Source: Desulfobacula toluolica Tol2 (GTDB taxonomy: Bacteria; Desulfobacterota; Desulfobacteria; Desulfobacterales; Desulfobacteraceae). From it: a stretch of 64,000 bases of DNA. The stretch covers positions 2,058,578 through 2,122,577 of the forward strand of contig NC_018645.1 of assembly GCF_000307105.1 (NCBI RefSeq). The letters run 5' to 3'. Made by a program: the position numbers and the translations under genes. Of the stretch, positions 1 to 8,395 are shown in pieces. The notes under the pieces were generated by a model. It did not search any database. It had not been told where the DNA came from and worked only from the letters and a program-made list of their open reading frames with translations. Numbering within the stretch: position 1 is the stretch's first letter; every line of letters begins with the position of its first letter.

Positions 1-95
1 CCTTTAGTCATAAATGAACTTTAATTGTCTGTAAAGCACACAAAGTGGTACTTGACTTTTGAAATTCTGTAAATTGTGCTATTATTTTTGAACTG

Positions 96-110
96 TTAAC
101 TTTTTGTTAA
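96..110. promoter_or_regulatory. possible activator site, inverted repeat TTAAC-N5-GTTAA
   Basis: A five-base perfect dyad lies about 122-136 bases upstream of the -24 element at 232. That is a usual distance for an enhancer site of a sigma-54 activator. It differs from the TGCA-N4-TGCA dyad near 12-17 kb, so a different activator would be expected. The region is AT-rich and chance is possible. Confidence 0.3.
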
Positions 111-230
111 TATACCGGGTTCAGTGTGCTGTTCACGGCAATAGGGCTGAAAAAGGTAATAATTGGCAAAACAACATAATATTGCAGGCACAAAGATCGC
201 AGAAAATTATTTTGTAATGGAAAATAATTT

Positions 231-247
231 TTGGCACATTTATTGCT
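231..247 (+). promoter_or_regulatory. sigma-54 type promoter
   Basis: TTGGCACATTTATTGCT matches the -24/-12 consensus, with GG at 233-234 and GC at 245-246 separated by exactly ten bases. It points at the thioredoxin-like/ferredoxin/cytochrome group starting at 404. Confidence 0.6.
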
Positions 248-403
248 AATACTAATATTTGTTGCTATATGCTAAATATAATATAAAAAATAGCCATGTG
301 AAAATTATGCACTGTATAACAATACAATAAATATTAAAAATTGTAGAGAATAGTGGCCTGGCGATATGTGGTAAAATTGAATTCAAATTTGAAGGATTAA
401 AAC

Positions 404-937
404 ATGAAAAAAGAGAACATACTTGTTGTTGCTATTGTTTGTATTGCTGTTGCTGGTGTCTTTATGTACAACAACTCTAAATCAGGTAGCATGACGGGGT
501 TTTTCCCTTCTAAAGTGTCTGGCAAAGCTGAATTGTCCGGCCAAAATGGGGATGGGTCAAATATTGCCTGGCAGGATTACAATCAAGGCATGGCCATGGC
601 AAAAACACAGGGCAAACATGTTTTTTTATACTTTCATGCAGACTGGTGTACATATTGCCGGAAACTCAAGAAAACAACCTTTAAGGATGAGGCAGTGTTA
701 AGCTATCTAAGGGATAATTTTATCAGTATTGCAGTTGATACTGATAAAAATCAGAAACTTTCCACACAATGGAAGGTCAAGGGACTGCCAACCCTATGGT
801 TTCTTGAACCGGATAATTCAAAGATCAGCAGTATCCCGGGATATGTTGAAAAAAAACAGTTTTTAAACATTTTAAAATATATTCATACCAAAAGTTATAG
901 CAAAATGACGTTCAATGAATTTGTCAAAACTCTATAG
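404..937 (+). CDS. membrane-anchored thioredoxin-like protein
   Basis: A 177-residue protein with an N-terminal hydrophobic segment (about residues 6-23) that should act as an uncleaved or cleaved export signal. A thioredoxin-fold domain follows. The redox motif reads DWCTYC, close to the CXXC of the thioredoxin_7/DsbD-C-terminal-like families, and KGLPTLWF carries the cis-proline loop. It probably works outside the cytoplasmic membrane as a disulfide reductase or chaperone for the exported neighbours, which is inference from context. The start has a GAAGG ribosome site. The stop lies 9 bases before the ferredoxin gene, so the two are likely co-transcribed from the sigma-54-type promoter at 231. 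Confidence 0.75.
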   Translation: MKKENILVVAIVCIAVAGVFMYNNSKSGSMTGFFPSKVSGKAELSGQNGDGSNIAWQDYNQGMAMAKTQGKHVFLYFHADWCTYCRKLKKTTFKDEAVLSYLRDNFISIAVDTDKNQKLSTQWKVKGLPTLWFLEPDNSKISSIPGYVEKKQFLNILKYIHTKSYSKMTFNEFVKTL

Positions 938-946
938 GAGCATGCA

Positions 947-1927
947 ATGACCGCAAGGAAAATAAGGCCCAAGATTTCGCGCAGAGCATTTTTAAAGGGC
1001 TCAATTACGGTGGCTGGATCTGTGGCAGCGACCGCGAGCATTGCCAGGGCCGCCAGGTCCTTGTCCGGTGAAAAAAAAGAGCCTTTGGCAACCTTGATTG
1101 ACATCAGCAAATGCATTGGGTGCGAAGAGTGTGTCTATGCATGCCGGCAAGCCAATGAAAACAAATACCCAAATCCTGAAAAACCATTTCCCAAAATGTT
1201 TCCTGACAGGGTTCTTGTGGAAGACTGGTCTGAAAGAAGAGATGTGACCGATCGTCTGACGCCCTACAACTGGCTTTTTATCCAGCATGCATCTGCCACT
1301 GTCAATGGTGAGCAAATTGAACTGACCATTCCTCGGAGATGTATGCATTGCGAAAATCCTCCCTGTGTCAAATTGTGTCCCTGGGGGGCCTTAAAACAGG
1401 AAGAAAACGGTCTTTCACGGATTGATTCAGACCTTTGCCTTGGCGGTTCAAAATGCAAAAAAGTCTGTCCCTGGGATGTGCCGCAAAGACAAACAGGTGT
1501 CGGGCTTTATCTTGATCTTTTGCCTGCCTTTGCCGGAAACGGGGTCATGTATAAATGTGACAGGTGTTACAATCGGCTTGAAAAGGGCGAAGTGCCGGCC
1601 TGTATAGAGGCTTGTCCGGAAGATGTTCAGACCATCGGGCCGAAAAGTGAAATTTTGAAAAAAGCACATGCCCTTGCAAGAGAGATGAACGGCTATATTT
1701 ATGGTGAACACGAAAATGGTGGAACCCATACCATTTATGTTTCTCCTGTCCCTTTTGATCAATTAAACCAGACGATTGAAAAATCAAAAGGCAAACCCCA
1801 TTTAAATAAAGTCAAGAATATGATGGCAAATGGAACCAACCTTGCCAAAGCCATGTTGATTGCGCCCATAGCCGGTGTTGCAGCCGCATTTGGAAAATTT
1901 TATCTGAGTGCAAAGGAGGATAAATAA
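947..1927 (+). CDS. Tat-exported four-cluster ferredoxin subunit (FdnH/DmsB-like)
   Basis: A 326-residue iron-sulfur protein. The N-terminus has a twin-arginine motif (SRRAFLKGS, about residues 10-18) and a hydrophobic stretch, so it is exported folded. Four cysteine groups are visible: CIGCEECVYAC, CMHCENPPCVKLC, CLGGSKCKKVC and CDRCYNRLEKGEVPACIEAC. This is the layout of beta subunits of formate dehydrogenase-N and DMSO reductase-type enzymes. A hydrophobic C-terminal segment (about 300-320) could anchor it as in FdnH. It should relay electrons between a periplasmic partner and the b-type membrane protein encoded next, with a one-base overlap. No molybdopterin catalytic subunit is in the window, so the substrate is unknown. 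Confidence 0.8.
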   Translation: MTARKIRPKISRRAFLKGSITVAGSVAATASIARAARSLSGEKKEPLATLIDISKCIGCEECVYACRQANENKYPNPEKPFPKMFPDRVLVEDWSERRDVTDRLTPYNWLFIQHASATVNGEQIELTIPRRCMHCENPPCVKLCPWGALKQEENGLSRIDSDLCLGGSKCKKVCPWDVPQRQTGVGLYLDLLPAFAGNGVMYKCDRCYNRLEKGEVPACIEACPEDVQTIGPKSEILKKAHALAREMNGYIYGEHENGGTHTIYVSPVPFDQLNQTIEKSKGKPHLNKVKNMMANGTNLAKAMLIAPIAGVAAAFGKFYLSAKEDK

Positions 1928-2373
1928 TGAAAGTTGCCAGAAAATTAAAACACTATATTTATGGTGTCACCCTTGTTTTTATTACCTTGTCCGGTTTTGG
2001 GCAGATGCCGATTTTCAAGCGATATTATATAGCGGACATTCCAGGGCTGGGTTGGCTGGCCCGGTTTTATGTGACGCATATGGTTCATTATATTGCCGCC
2101 ATTGTATTGATTGCTCTTGCCACATATGTTGTATTTGATTTTATTTTCAAAAGATCAGGATTCAATCGAATTACCGGGTACGGTTACTTTAAAACAGGAA
2201 TAATTGCAGGATTGATTGTCACCGGGGCCTTTATGGTGGTTAAAAATCTTCCCCATATTTATTTTGCGCACACCACAATTATTGCTTTGGATATTGTTCA
2301 TTTAAGCCTTTGTGTGATGTTATTGATAGTGAGCTCATATACTTTGATCCTAAAAAAGAGGTGGGTAAGCTAA
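1927..2373 (+). CDS. small four-helix b-type cytochrome-like membrane protein
   Basis: A 148-residue, strongly hydrophobic protein with four likely membrane helices. Histidines at about residues 9, 51, 54 and 116 lie in or next to helices and could bind haem b. The overall pattern resembles the gamma subunits (FdnI family) that take electrons from FdnH-like ferredoxins to or from quinone. Its start overlaps the ferredoxin stop by one base, which supports a complex. The haem ligands and quinone link are inferred; no close family was identified with certainty. Confidence 0.65.
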   Translation: MKVARKLKHYIYGVTLVFITLSGFGQMPIFKRYYIADIPGLGWLARFYVTHMVHYIAAIVLIALATYVVFDFIFKRSGFNRITGYGYFKTGIIAGLIVTGAFMVVKNLPHIYFAHTTIIALDIVHLSLCVMLLIVSSYTLILKKRWVS

Positions 2374-2443
2374 AATAATCTGAATTAAAAGATTCTTGGT
2401 TTGGTGGGGACCAATTTTCAAATCTGTTCTTTTTGTGTGAAGG

Positions 2444-2917
2444 CTATTTTATCTGCCAGGTTGAATAGGGATTTTTAATCAGGTTGGAATTAAAGTATCC
2501 CGAGTCATGAGTGACCTCTTTTCCAATCCAGTCGGGTTTTTCAAACACCTGATCAACAGAATCCAGCTCTATTTCAGCAACCACAAGTCCCTGGTTGTCT
2601 CCTGAAAATTGATCGATCACCCATTCAAAACCTTTGAATTCAACATGATACCGGGTCTTTTCGATCAAGGGTTCTTTGCAGAACAACTGGAGCATCTCTT
2701 TTGCATCCTGTTGCGGGACGGGATATTCATACTCTTTTCTGGCGGCATTGCAGGTTATACCCTTGATAGTCAAAAATGCCTTGTCTCCTGCAAGGCGAAT
2801 TCTGACAACTCTTTCTTTTTCATTTACCATATACCCCTGGCGGATAAGGATTCCGTTGGTCAAAAGCGAGGATGGAAGATACTTTAAAAGAAATTTTTTT
2901 TCTATTTCAATGGCCAT
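2444..2917 (-). CDS. CYTH domain protein
   Basis: A 157-residue single-domain protein that begins MAIEIEKKF, the EXEXK signature of the CYTH (CyaB/thiamine-triphosphatase) tunnel fold. Further alternating charged strands (RVVRIRLAG, AFLTIKG, EYEYPVP, TRYHVEF, VVAEIELD) line the expected triphosphate tunnel. Stand-alone bacterial CYTH proteins of this length are mostly inorganic triphosphatases, so that is the likelier activity than class IV adenylate cyclase. A good ribosome site (GGGGAG) precedes the start. It is transcribed alone, convergent with the upstream cytochrome gene and divergent from the SAM-hydrolysing gene. Confidence 0.8.
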   Translation of the reverse strand: MAIEIEKKFLLKYLPSSLLTNGILIRQGYMVNEKERVVRIRLAGDKAFLTIKGITCNAARKEYEYPVPQQDAKEMLQLFCKEPLIEKTRYHVEFKGFEWVIDQFSGDNQGLVVAEIELDSVDQVFEKPDWIGKEVTHDSGYFNSNLIKNPYSTWQIK

Positions 2918-3052
2918 TGTTAACTCCCCTGTTAAATATAGTTAATTTTTTTTGTTTTTATAAAAACCGTTCAACTCCGTTCCGATTGTTGATATATGAT
3001 ATGGTGCTGTCATAATTTAAATATGCATTCAAATCAATGGGAGAGATTGAAT

Positions 3053-3862
3053 TTGGCTAATATTGATAAAAAGCCCATCATTTTATTGACTGATTTTGGC
3101 CGTCAGGATTCATTTTCAGGGGTTTTAAAAGGGGTTATTGCCTCTGTCAGCCCGGAATCAAAAGTAATTGATCTGAGCCATGAGGTAAATCCCCAGGATA
3201 TCCTGCACGGCTCTTTTTTATTGAGTACATCCTGTTCATATTTTCCCAGGGGAAGTGTGTTCTGTTGTATTGTTGATCCAGGTGTGGGCTCAAGCCGCAA
3301 AGGGATCTGTATTCAGACCCAAGATTATTATTTTGTGGGCCCGGATAACGGCTTGCTCTGGAAAGCCGCCAGTGACAATAAAATCAACCGCATTATTCAT
3401 CTTGCCAACAAAGCTTTTTTTTTAGATTCAGTGTCAAGTACGTTTCACGGCAGGGATATCTTTGCGCCTGTGGCCGCCCATGTTTCAAAGGGGATTGAAG
3501 ATATTTCAACTTTAGGCAAACCCCTTGAAAAATGTGTTGAATATCATTTTCCAAGAATAGACAAAACTGCCTTTTCAATGGAATTGACCGTTATTCATAT
3601 TGATTGGTTTGGAAACGTGATCTTGAATCTTAAAGAAACAAAATTCAGACAATTTGTGCAGAACAAGCGGTATTGTCTTAAAATCAATGGTATCAGGATT
3701 GAAAAAACAGTGAGCAGTTATTCTTTTGCCCAAGAGGGTGAACTGTTTCTCATCGGATCATCTTCCGCTTATATGGAGATTGCTGTAAAAAATTCCAGTG
3801 CAGCACAACGGCTTGCGGTAAAACGTATGGATAAAGCAATGCTGGTTATTGTTGATCCATAA
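3053..3862 (+). CDS. SAM hydroxide adenosyltransferase (DUF62 family)
   Basis: Belongs to the DUF62/fluorinase-related family, which cleaves S-adenosylmethionine with hydroxide to adenosine and methionine. Family blocks visible are LLTDFG with the catalytic-region Asp near the N-terminus, DLSHEV, CIVDPGVGSSR, VGPDNGLL and FHGRDIFAPVAA. The frame is open from 2996, but the best start is TTG at 3053, which has GGGAGAG eight bases upstream and puts the first strand (KKPIILLTDFG) where the family begins. It lies just before mtnP and apt, so three enzymes of adenosyl and adenine turnover sit side by side. Confidence 0.8.
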   Translation: MANIDKKPIILLTDFGRQDSFSGVLKGVIASVSPESKVIDLSHEVNPQDILHGSFLLSTSCSYFPRGSVFCCIVDPGVGSSRKGICIQTQDYYFVGPDNGLLWKAASDNKINRIIHLANKAFFLDSVSSTFHGRDIFAPVAAHVSKGIEDISTLGKPLEKCVEYHFPRIDKTAFSMELTVIHIDWFGNVILNLKETKFRQFVQNKRYCLKINGIRIEKTVSSYSFAQEGELFLIGSSSAYMEIAVKNSSAAQRLAVKRMDKAMLVIVDP

Positions 3863-4002
3863 TACTCAAATTTTCAGATATGGTTATTCTTATTCCATTC
3901 TTGATAAGTTAATCCAATTATGTTAGGCGCTTGTTATAAACAAAAAAGTAAAAGAAAAGATTAAAGTTTAAAACAGAAAGTTAAATTTGATAGGAGAAAT
4001 AA

Positions 4003-4749
4003 ATGTTTAAAATCGGCATTATCGGTGGATCAGGGCTTGATGATCCTGATATTTTAAAAGACCCGGAAAAACTTGATATCTCCACGGAATATGGAGTCCC
4101 TTCTTCCTTTTTGTTGTCCGGGAAGATAAATGATGTCGAGACTGTTATTCTCAGCCGCCATGGCCGGAATCACCAGTTCAGCCCCACCCAGGTAAACAAC
4201 CGGGCCAATATCAAAGCGCTTCAGCAGGCAGGGGTTACCCATATTATTGCCACCACGGCCTGCGGCAGTTTGCGTGAACAAATAGACCGGGGGCACCTGG
4301 TTGTTTTGGATCAGTTTATTGATTTTACACGATTCAGGAAGAACACCTTTGCAGACTCATTTGAGAATGGTGCCGTTCATACCGCCATGGCTCATCCTTT
4401 TGATGAAGGATTGCGCAAAAAACTTTATGAAACCGCAAAAAAACTGGATTTAGAGGTTCATGACAAAGGATGCGTTGTTACCATCGAAGGGCCTAGGTTT
4501 TCTACGGTTGCGGAATCAAAGATGTTCAGAATCTGGGGAGCGGATGTGATCAATATGTCAACAGCCCCAGAAGCCATGCTGGCAAATGAAGCCGGTATCC
4601 CTTATGCTGCCGTTGCCATGTCAACGGATTATGACTGCTGGAAAGAGGATGAAGCGCCTGTTACCTGGGATGAGATCCTGGCCGTATTCAATCATAATGC
4701 CAATAATGTAAAAAAACTGCTTGTAACGGTTGTACAGGGATTAAAATAA
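4003..4749 (+). CDS. mtnP: S-methyl-5'-thioadenosine phosphorylase
   Basis: A 248-residue purine-nucleoside-phosphorylase-fold enzyme that converts methylthioadenosine and phosphate to adenine and 5-methylthioribose-1-phosphate. The N-terminus GIIGGSGL forms the phosphate loop. RHGRNHQFSPTQVNNRANI is the conserved MTAP/PNP block, followed by TTACGSL, GPRFST and NMSTAPEAMLANE, where the NMS/T element contacts the base and ribose. The ribosome site GGAG is well placed. It is 57 bases from apt, which would convert the released adenine to AMP. Discrimination between methylthioadenosine and inosine substrates is by family resemblance only. Confidence 0.85.
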   Translation: MFKIGIIGGSGLDDPDILKDPEKLDISTEYGVPSSFLLSGKINDVETVILSRHGRNHQFSPTQVNNRANIKALQQAGVTHIIATTACGSLREQIDRGHLVVLDQFIDFTRFRKNTFADSFENGAVHTAMAHPFDEGLRKKLYETAKKLDLEVHDKGCVVTIEGPRFSTVAESKMFRIWGADVINMSTAPEAMLANEAGIPYAAVAMSTDYDCWKEDEAPVTWDEILAVFNHNANNVKKLLVTVVQGLK

Positions 4750-4806
4750 GCAATAGTGAACATAATAATAGTGAAAAACATAATATTATAGTAAAGGAAA
4801 AAATAA

Positions 4807-5328
4807 ATGGATGTTAAAACGACAATAAGAAGCATACCTGGATGGCCAATTGAAGGCGTTGTGTTCAGAGATCTGACTACATTGATGCAAAATCCTCAGG
4901 CCTATGGTCAATCGTGTGATATCTTGTATGAAAGGTACAAGGACCAGGATGTTGGAAAAATAGTCGGGATTGATGCCAGGGGGTTTGTCTTTGGTGCGGT
5001 TTTGGCCTATAAACTGGGGATCGGGTTTGTTCCGGTCAGAAAAAAAGGCAAGCTGCCCTGGAACACTATTGAGGAAACCTATACCCTGGAATACGGAGAA
5101 GATACTCTTGAAATTCATGAAGATGCTGTTGAAAAAGGAGAGAAAGTCGTCATTGTTGATGATTTGATTGCCACCGGCGGAACGATCGGAGCAACAGTTA
5201 AGCTGGTAAAAAAACTGGGCGCAGATATTGTTGAATGCGCCTTTGTTGTTGAACTGCCGGAGTTGAAAGGCAGAGAACAGATTCAAGGTTGCAATGTATT
5301 TGCCATCACGGAATTTGACGGCGAATAA
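4807..5328 (+). CDS. apt: adenine phosphoribosyltransferase
   Basis: A 173-residue type I phosphoribosyltransferase making AMP from adenine and PRPP. The PRPP-binding signature reads VVIVDDLIATGGT at about residues 115-127, and GIDARGFVFG is the typical adenine-specific block near residue 60. Length is normal for Apt. It follows mtnP closely and ends at a strong intrinsic terminator (5339-5377), so mtnP-apt is a compact salvage operon. Confidence 0.92.
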   Translation: MDVKTTIRSIPGWPIEGVVFRDLTTLMQNPQAYGQSCDILYERYKDQDVGKIVGIDARGFVFGAVLAYKLGIGFVPVRKKGKLPWNTIEETYTLEYGEDTLEIHEDAVEKGEKVVIVDDLIATGGTIGATVKLVKKLGADIVECAFVVELPELKGREQIQGCNVFAITEFDGE

Positions 5329-5338
5329 TGATAAGTTT

Positions 5339-5377
5339 CCGGGCAGGATAAATTTTTTTTCTGCCCGGTTGTTTTTT
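5339..5377 (+). terminator. intrinsic terminator after apt
   Basis: CCGGGCAG (5339-5346) pairs with CTGCCCGG (5361-5368), followed by TTGTTTTTT. It also lies just beyond the convergent TRAP permease gene. Confidence 0.85.
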
Positions 5378-6683
5378 AAAACATGAGGCCGGGAAGAAAC
5401 AAGGCAATTTGTGGAAAGGCGATCAACAGAGCCAGTATAAAAATATCGCAAAAAATAAAAGGGGCAATACCCTTGAAAACATCCGTTAAAGACACCTGGC
5501 CTTCTGCTGCGCTGGCCGCAACATAAACATTCATCCCTACGGGGGGTGTAACCAGTCCTATTTCCGTAACCTTTATCACGATAATAGCGAACCAGATCGG
5601 GTTGAAGCCAAGGTGGACAATTACGGGAAAGACAACCGGAAGTGTTATGCAAAGAATTGCAACGGCGTCAAGAAACATACCCAGAACAAAGTACATGATC
5701 AGAAAACCCAGCAAAATCATCGGCATGGGAATTGTAAGCTCACTCAGGTATGTGGCAAGGTTTACCGGTATTTGAGTGACACTGAGAAATCGTCCGAACA
5801 CAATGGCCCCGATGATCACCAGAAAAATCATGCCATTGGTTCTCATGCAATCCATAAGCGCCCCCAACAGGTTGGCACCACGAAAGCCTTTGTAAATGAA
5901 CACAATGATAAGAGCGCCGAAAGCGCCAATACCACCGGCCTCAGTGGCTGTGAACCACCCTGCAAAGATGCCGCCCAATACCAGGCCTACAAGAAAAAAG
6001 ATAGGCCAGGTCTGTGCCAGAGATATCAGTTTTGTCCGCCTGTCAAAGCGTTCTGTTGTTATTGGTGCCAGATCTGGATTTCTTCGAACCCTGAAATAAA
6101 TTAAGACGGCATAGGAAACAGCAGTAATAATCCCCGGGATAATGCCTGCCATAAAAAGTTGACCAATGGATTCTTCCGTGAAAATAGCATATATGATCAA
6201 AAGGCCGCTAGGGGGCATCATGGTGGAGAAAGTCCCTGCCGCAGCAATGCTACCGATGGCAAGTTCCTTATTGTAATTGCGTTTCAGCATTTCCGGAAGC
6301 GCTACTTTTGTGAAGACACCTGTCGCAGCAAGAGATGAGCCGCATGCAAGTCCGAAAAAGGCTGAGCCGAAAGTGCTTGCAATGGCAAGCCCTCCTCTTA
6401 CCGTGCCGATCCATTTTACCATGGCATCGTAGGCGATAGCACCAAGTCCTCCATTGGCAGCCAATGCTCCCATAAGCAAGAACAGAGGCAAGGGGGTAAG
6501 ATCATATGCAGATGCCACGGCAAACGGAGTTGTGCCCAGGATATTCAGTCCTCCCTGAATCCCTAAAAGCACGACACTGCCCAGTCCGCCGACCAAAATC
6601 AGGACTAATCCTACATGGAGACCGCTCAATATAAAAATGAGTAAAACAACAATTCCCAGGACACCGGTAAGAGTCGGATCCAT
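5376..6683 (-). CDS. TRAP transporter large permease (DctM family)
   Basis: A 435-residue very hydrophobic protein with about 12 predicted membrane segments, the ion-coupled translocation subunit of a tripartite ATP-independent periplasmic transporter. The family motif region LACGSSLAATGVFTKVALPEM (around residues 112-132) and GLVTPPVGMNVYVA near the C-terminus are typical of DctM. It is the last gene of the minus-strand order binding protein, small permease, large permease. The substrate is a carboxylate or similar anion by family, but cannot be named. Confidence 0.9.
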   Translation of the reverse strand: MDPTLTGVLGIVVLLIFILSGLHVGLVLILVGGLGSVVLLGIQGGLNILGTTPFAVASAYDLTPLPLFLLMGALAANGGLGAIAYDAMVKWIGTVRGGLAIASTFGSAFFGLACGSSLAATGVFTKVALPEMLKRNYNKELAIGSIAAAGTFSTMMPPSGLLIIYAIFTEESIGQLFMAGIIPGIITAVSYAVLIYFRVRRNPDLAPITTERFDRRTKLISLAQTWPIFFLVGLVLGGIFAGWFTATEAGGIGAFGALIIVFIYKGFRGANLLGALMDCMRTNGMIFLVIIGAIVFGRFLSVTQIPVNLATYLSELTIPMPMILLGFLIMYFVLGMFLDAVAILCITLPVVFPVIVHLGFNPIWFAIIVIKVTEIGLVTPPVGMNVYVAASAAEGQVSLTDVFKGIAPFIFCDIFILALLIAFPQIALFLPGLMF

Positions 6684-6714
6684 ACCTATAACTCCTTAGT
6701 AATCAATTTTAGTT

Positions 6715-6740
6715 GCATAGTGATCTGTCATGGCCGTTAG
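6715..6740. repeat. short palindromic repeat, relative of the dispersed two-hairpin element
   Basis: Shares GTGATCTG.CATGGCCGTTA with copies at 16008-16040 and 41844-41878. This copy has lost one arm of the GGCAGA/TCTGCC dyad. It lies between the two TRAP permease genes. Confidence 0.5.
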
Positions 6741-6757
6741 TTAAGAAAAAAGCTTCA

Positions 6758-7270
6758 TTATAAATTTCTTTTTTTCGACGGTCTCATGGTTTGGCTCTCC
6801 GACCGCCTTTGAGTCCTTATGATACTCGCCAGGCTTACCATCAACTGAATAAAAAAGGCAAAATATCCTATGAAAGCAGCCGCCTTTGCGGGGTATACAG
6901 GCACTTGCACTTTTGCTCCGGGCAAAGTCTCTCGTATGCTCCAGGAACTTATCATGTCAAGGCCTACCTGCCATGTGATGACGGCAACCACACCTACGGC
7001 GGTTATATAAACGATGATATCCAGGAAGGTTTTAAATTTTTTGGGCAAACGGGCAGCTACAAGTTCAACCCTGACGTGTTTTTTTTCTTCCTCACATGGG
7101 GAAAATCCCAGGAAAATTGCCAGTGCCAGGAATATACCCTCAATCTCTATTGCGCCTTCAATTGAACTTCCCCAAAAAAGGCGGTTAGAGACTTCGGCAA
7201 CAACCAGTAACATCATGGCACCGATAAGTATTCCTCCCGCTGATCCAAACATTTTATTCACTATTTTCAT
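6758..7270 (-). CDS. TRAP transporter small permease (DctQ family)
   Basis: About 170 residues with four membrane helices and the conserved cytoplasmic pattern GFSPCEEEKKHVRVELV after the second helix, typical of DctQ. The frame is open to an ATG at 7294, but the ATG at 7270 has AGGAGGT ten bases upstream and starts MKIVNKMF, so I prefer it. It partners the large permease 74 bases downstream and the binding protein upstream. Confidence 0.85.
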   Translation of the reverse strand: MKIVNKMFGSAGGILIGAMMLLVVAEVSNRLFWGSSIEGAIEIEGIFLALAIFLGFSPCEEEKKHVRVELVAARLPKKFKTFLDIIVYITAVGVVAVITWQVGLDMISSWSIRETLPGAKVQVPVYPAKAAAFIGYFAFFIQLMVSLASIIRTQRRSESQTMRPSKKRNL

Positions 7271-7330
7271 GGCTTGAGGAACCTCCTGTACCATATAAAC
7301 CTTTTTGTATTTTAAATTTGTGACAGGCAG

Positions 7331-8395
7331 CTATTCCGTATACTTTCTGATGAGATTCTCCGTTCGTTCAAGCAGTTGTTCAGCACCTGAAACACCCTGT
7401 TCCCTGGCAGAGGTTATCCATTTTATTTTGCTTGGTCCTTGTGTGACTTCTGCCCAGTTCTTGATTTCTTCTTTGGATACTTGGAAAATATTACACCCGT
7501 TAGTCTTCATATTCTCGATGTATTCCTTTTCCAATTCCCGGATTTTTTCATCCTGAATCCGGCTATATTCTCTGCCGACCTCGGAAATGATTTTTTTTAA
7601 ATCAGCCGACAGATTGTTCCAGGTATCTAAATTGATTGTTACCAGCCCTATTGAACCGACAAACTGTGGGATTAGCAACAAATGAGGATTTTTTCCGATT
7701 TCATATAACCGGTATTTGTAATAAGACGTCAGGGGCGTATAATTGGCATCCACAGCACCTTTTTGCATGGCTGAATATACTTCGGAACCTTTGAGAAAAA
7801 CAATTTTGGCACCAAAATCACCCATATGCAAAGCATCATATCCTCCTGCACACCGAACCCGCTGGTTTTTGAGGTCTATCAGGGATTTGATGGGTTTTGA
7901 TCCGCCCACGCTGTGCATGCCAAATACCCTAATTGCCACAACTTTCTGGTTCCATTGTTTCAGTTGCTTTTCCATCTCAGGAGAGTTGTCGTAAAGCTCC
8001 CAGAAAAAACTTCCCCGCCTGGCAGGGGATACCGGACCCTGAACAAAGGGTTCTGCCACTGTCCAGGTTTGTAATTCTTTTGGAAAGTAGGGAACAAAAA
8101 GATAACCCATATCAGCAGTGCCTCTCTGGATTCCTCTGAGAGTTTCTCTTGCTTTGATAAGCGTCCCGCCAAAGTACTGCTGAAAATTTACATCTTCTTT
8201 TGATCTTTTTGTAATCTCGTCCATCATCCAAATAGCGGTCTGCGCTCCCATTCCCCTTGGAGGATTGTAGCTTGCATAGCGAAGAGTTATCTTCTTTGCC
8301 ATGGCAGAAGGGGCAAAAAATAAAATTAATGTTCCGATTATCAATGCTATGGCCATATTTCTATGGACATTGAAATGACTTTTTCCCCAGTTCAT
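7331..8395 (-). CDS. TRAP transporter periplasmic substrate-binding protein (DctP family)
   Basis: A 354-residue protein with an N-terminal signal peptide (hydrophobic stretch about residues 13-32 ending in a SAMA-like cleavage region) and a DctP solute-binding domain. Recognisable parts include LRYASYNPP, RGIQRGTADMGY, GSKPIKSLIDLKNQRVR and EVYSAMQKGAVDANYTPL, the last holding the region that positions the substrate carboxylate. The start has AAGGAG well placed. It is the first gene of the TRAP operon. Ligand unknown. Confidence 0.88.
   Translation of the reverse strand: MNWGKSHFNVHRNMAIALIIGTLILFFAPSAMAKKITLRYASYNPPRGMGAQTAIWMMDEITKRSKEDVNFQQYFGGTLIKARETLRGIQRGTADMGYLFVPYFPKELQTWTVAEPFVQGPVSPARRGSFFWELYDNSPEMEKQLKQWNQKVVAIRVFGMHSVGGSKPIKSLIDLKNQRVRCAGGYDALHMGDFGAKIVFLKGSEVYSAMQKGAVDANYTPLTSYYKYRLYEIGKNPHLLLIPQFVGSIGLVTINLDTWNNLSADLKKIISEVGREYSRIQDEKIRELEKEYIENMKTNGCNIFQVSKEEIKNWAEVTQGPSKIKWITSAREQGVSGAEQLLERTENLIRKYTE

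Larger units (their letters stand above)
1..403. other. non-coding upstream region
   Basis: No credible open reading frame is present. This very AT-rich stretch contains an inverted repeat (TTAAC-N5-GTTAA) and a sigma-54-type promoter, both listed separately, and the leader of the thioredoxin-like gene. The predicted leader from the promoter to the start codon at 404 is about 145 bases. I see no strong hairpin in it. Confidence 0.6.
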
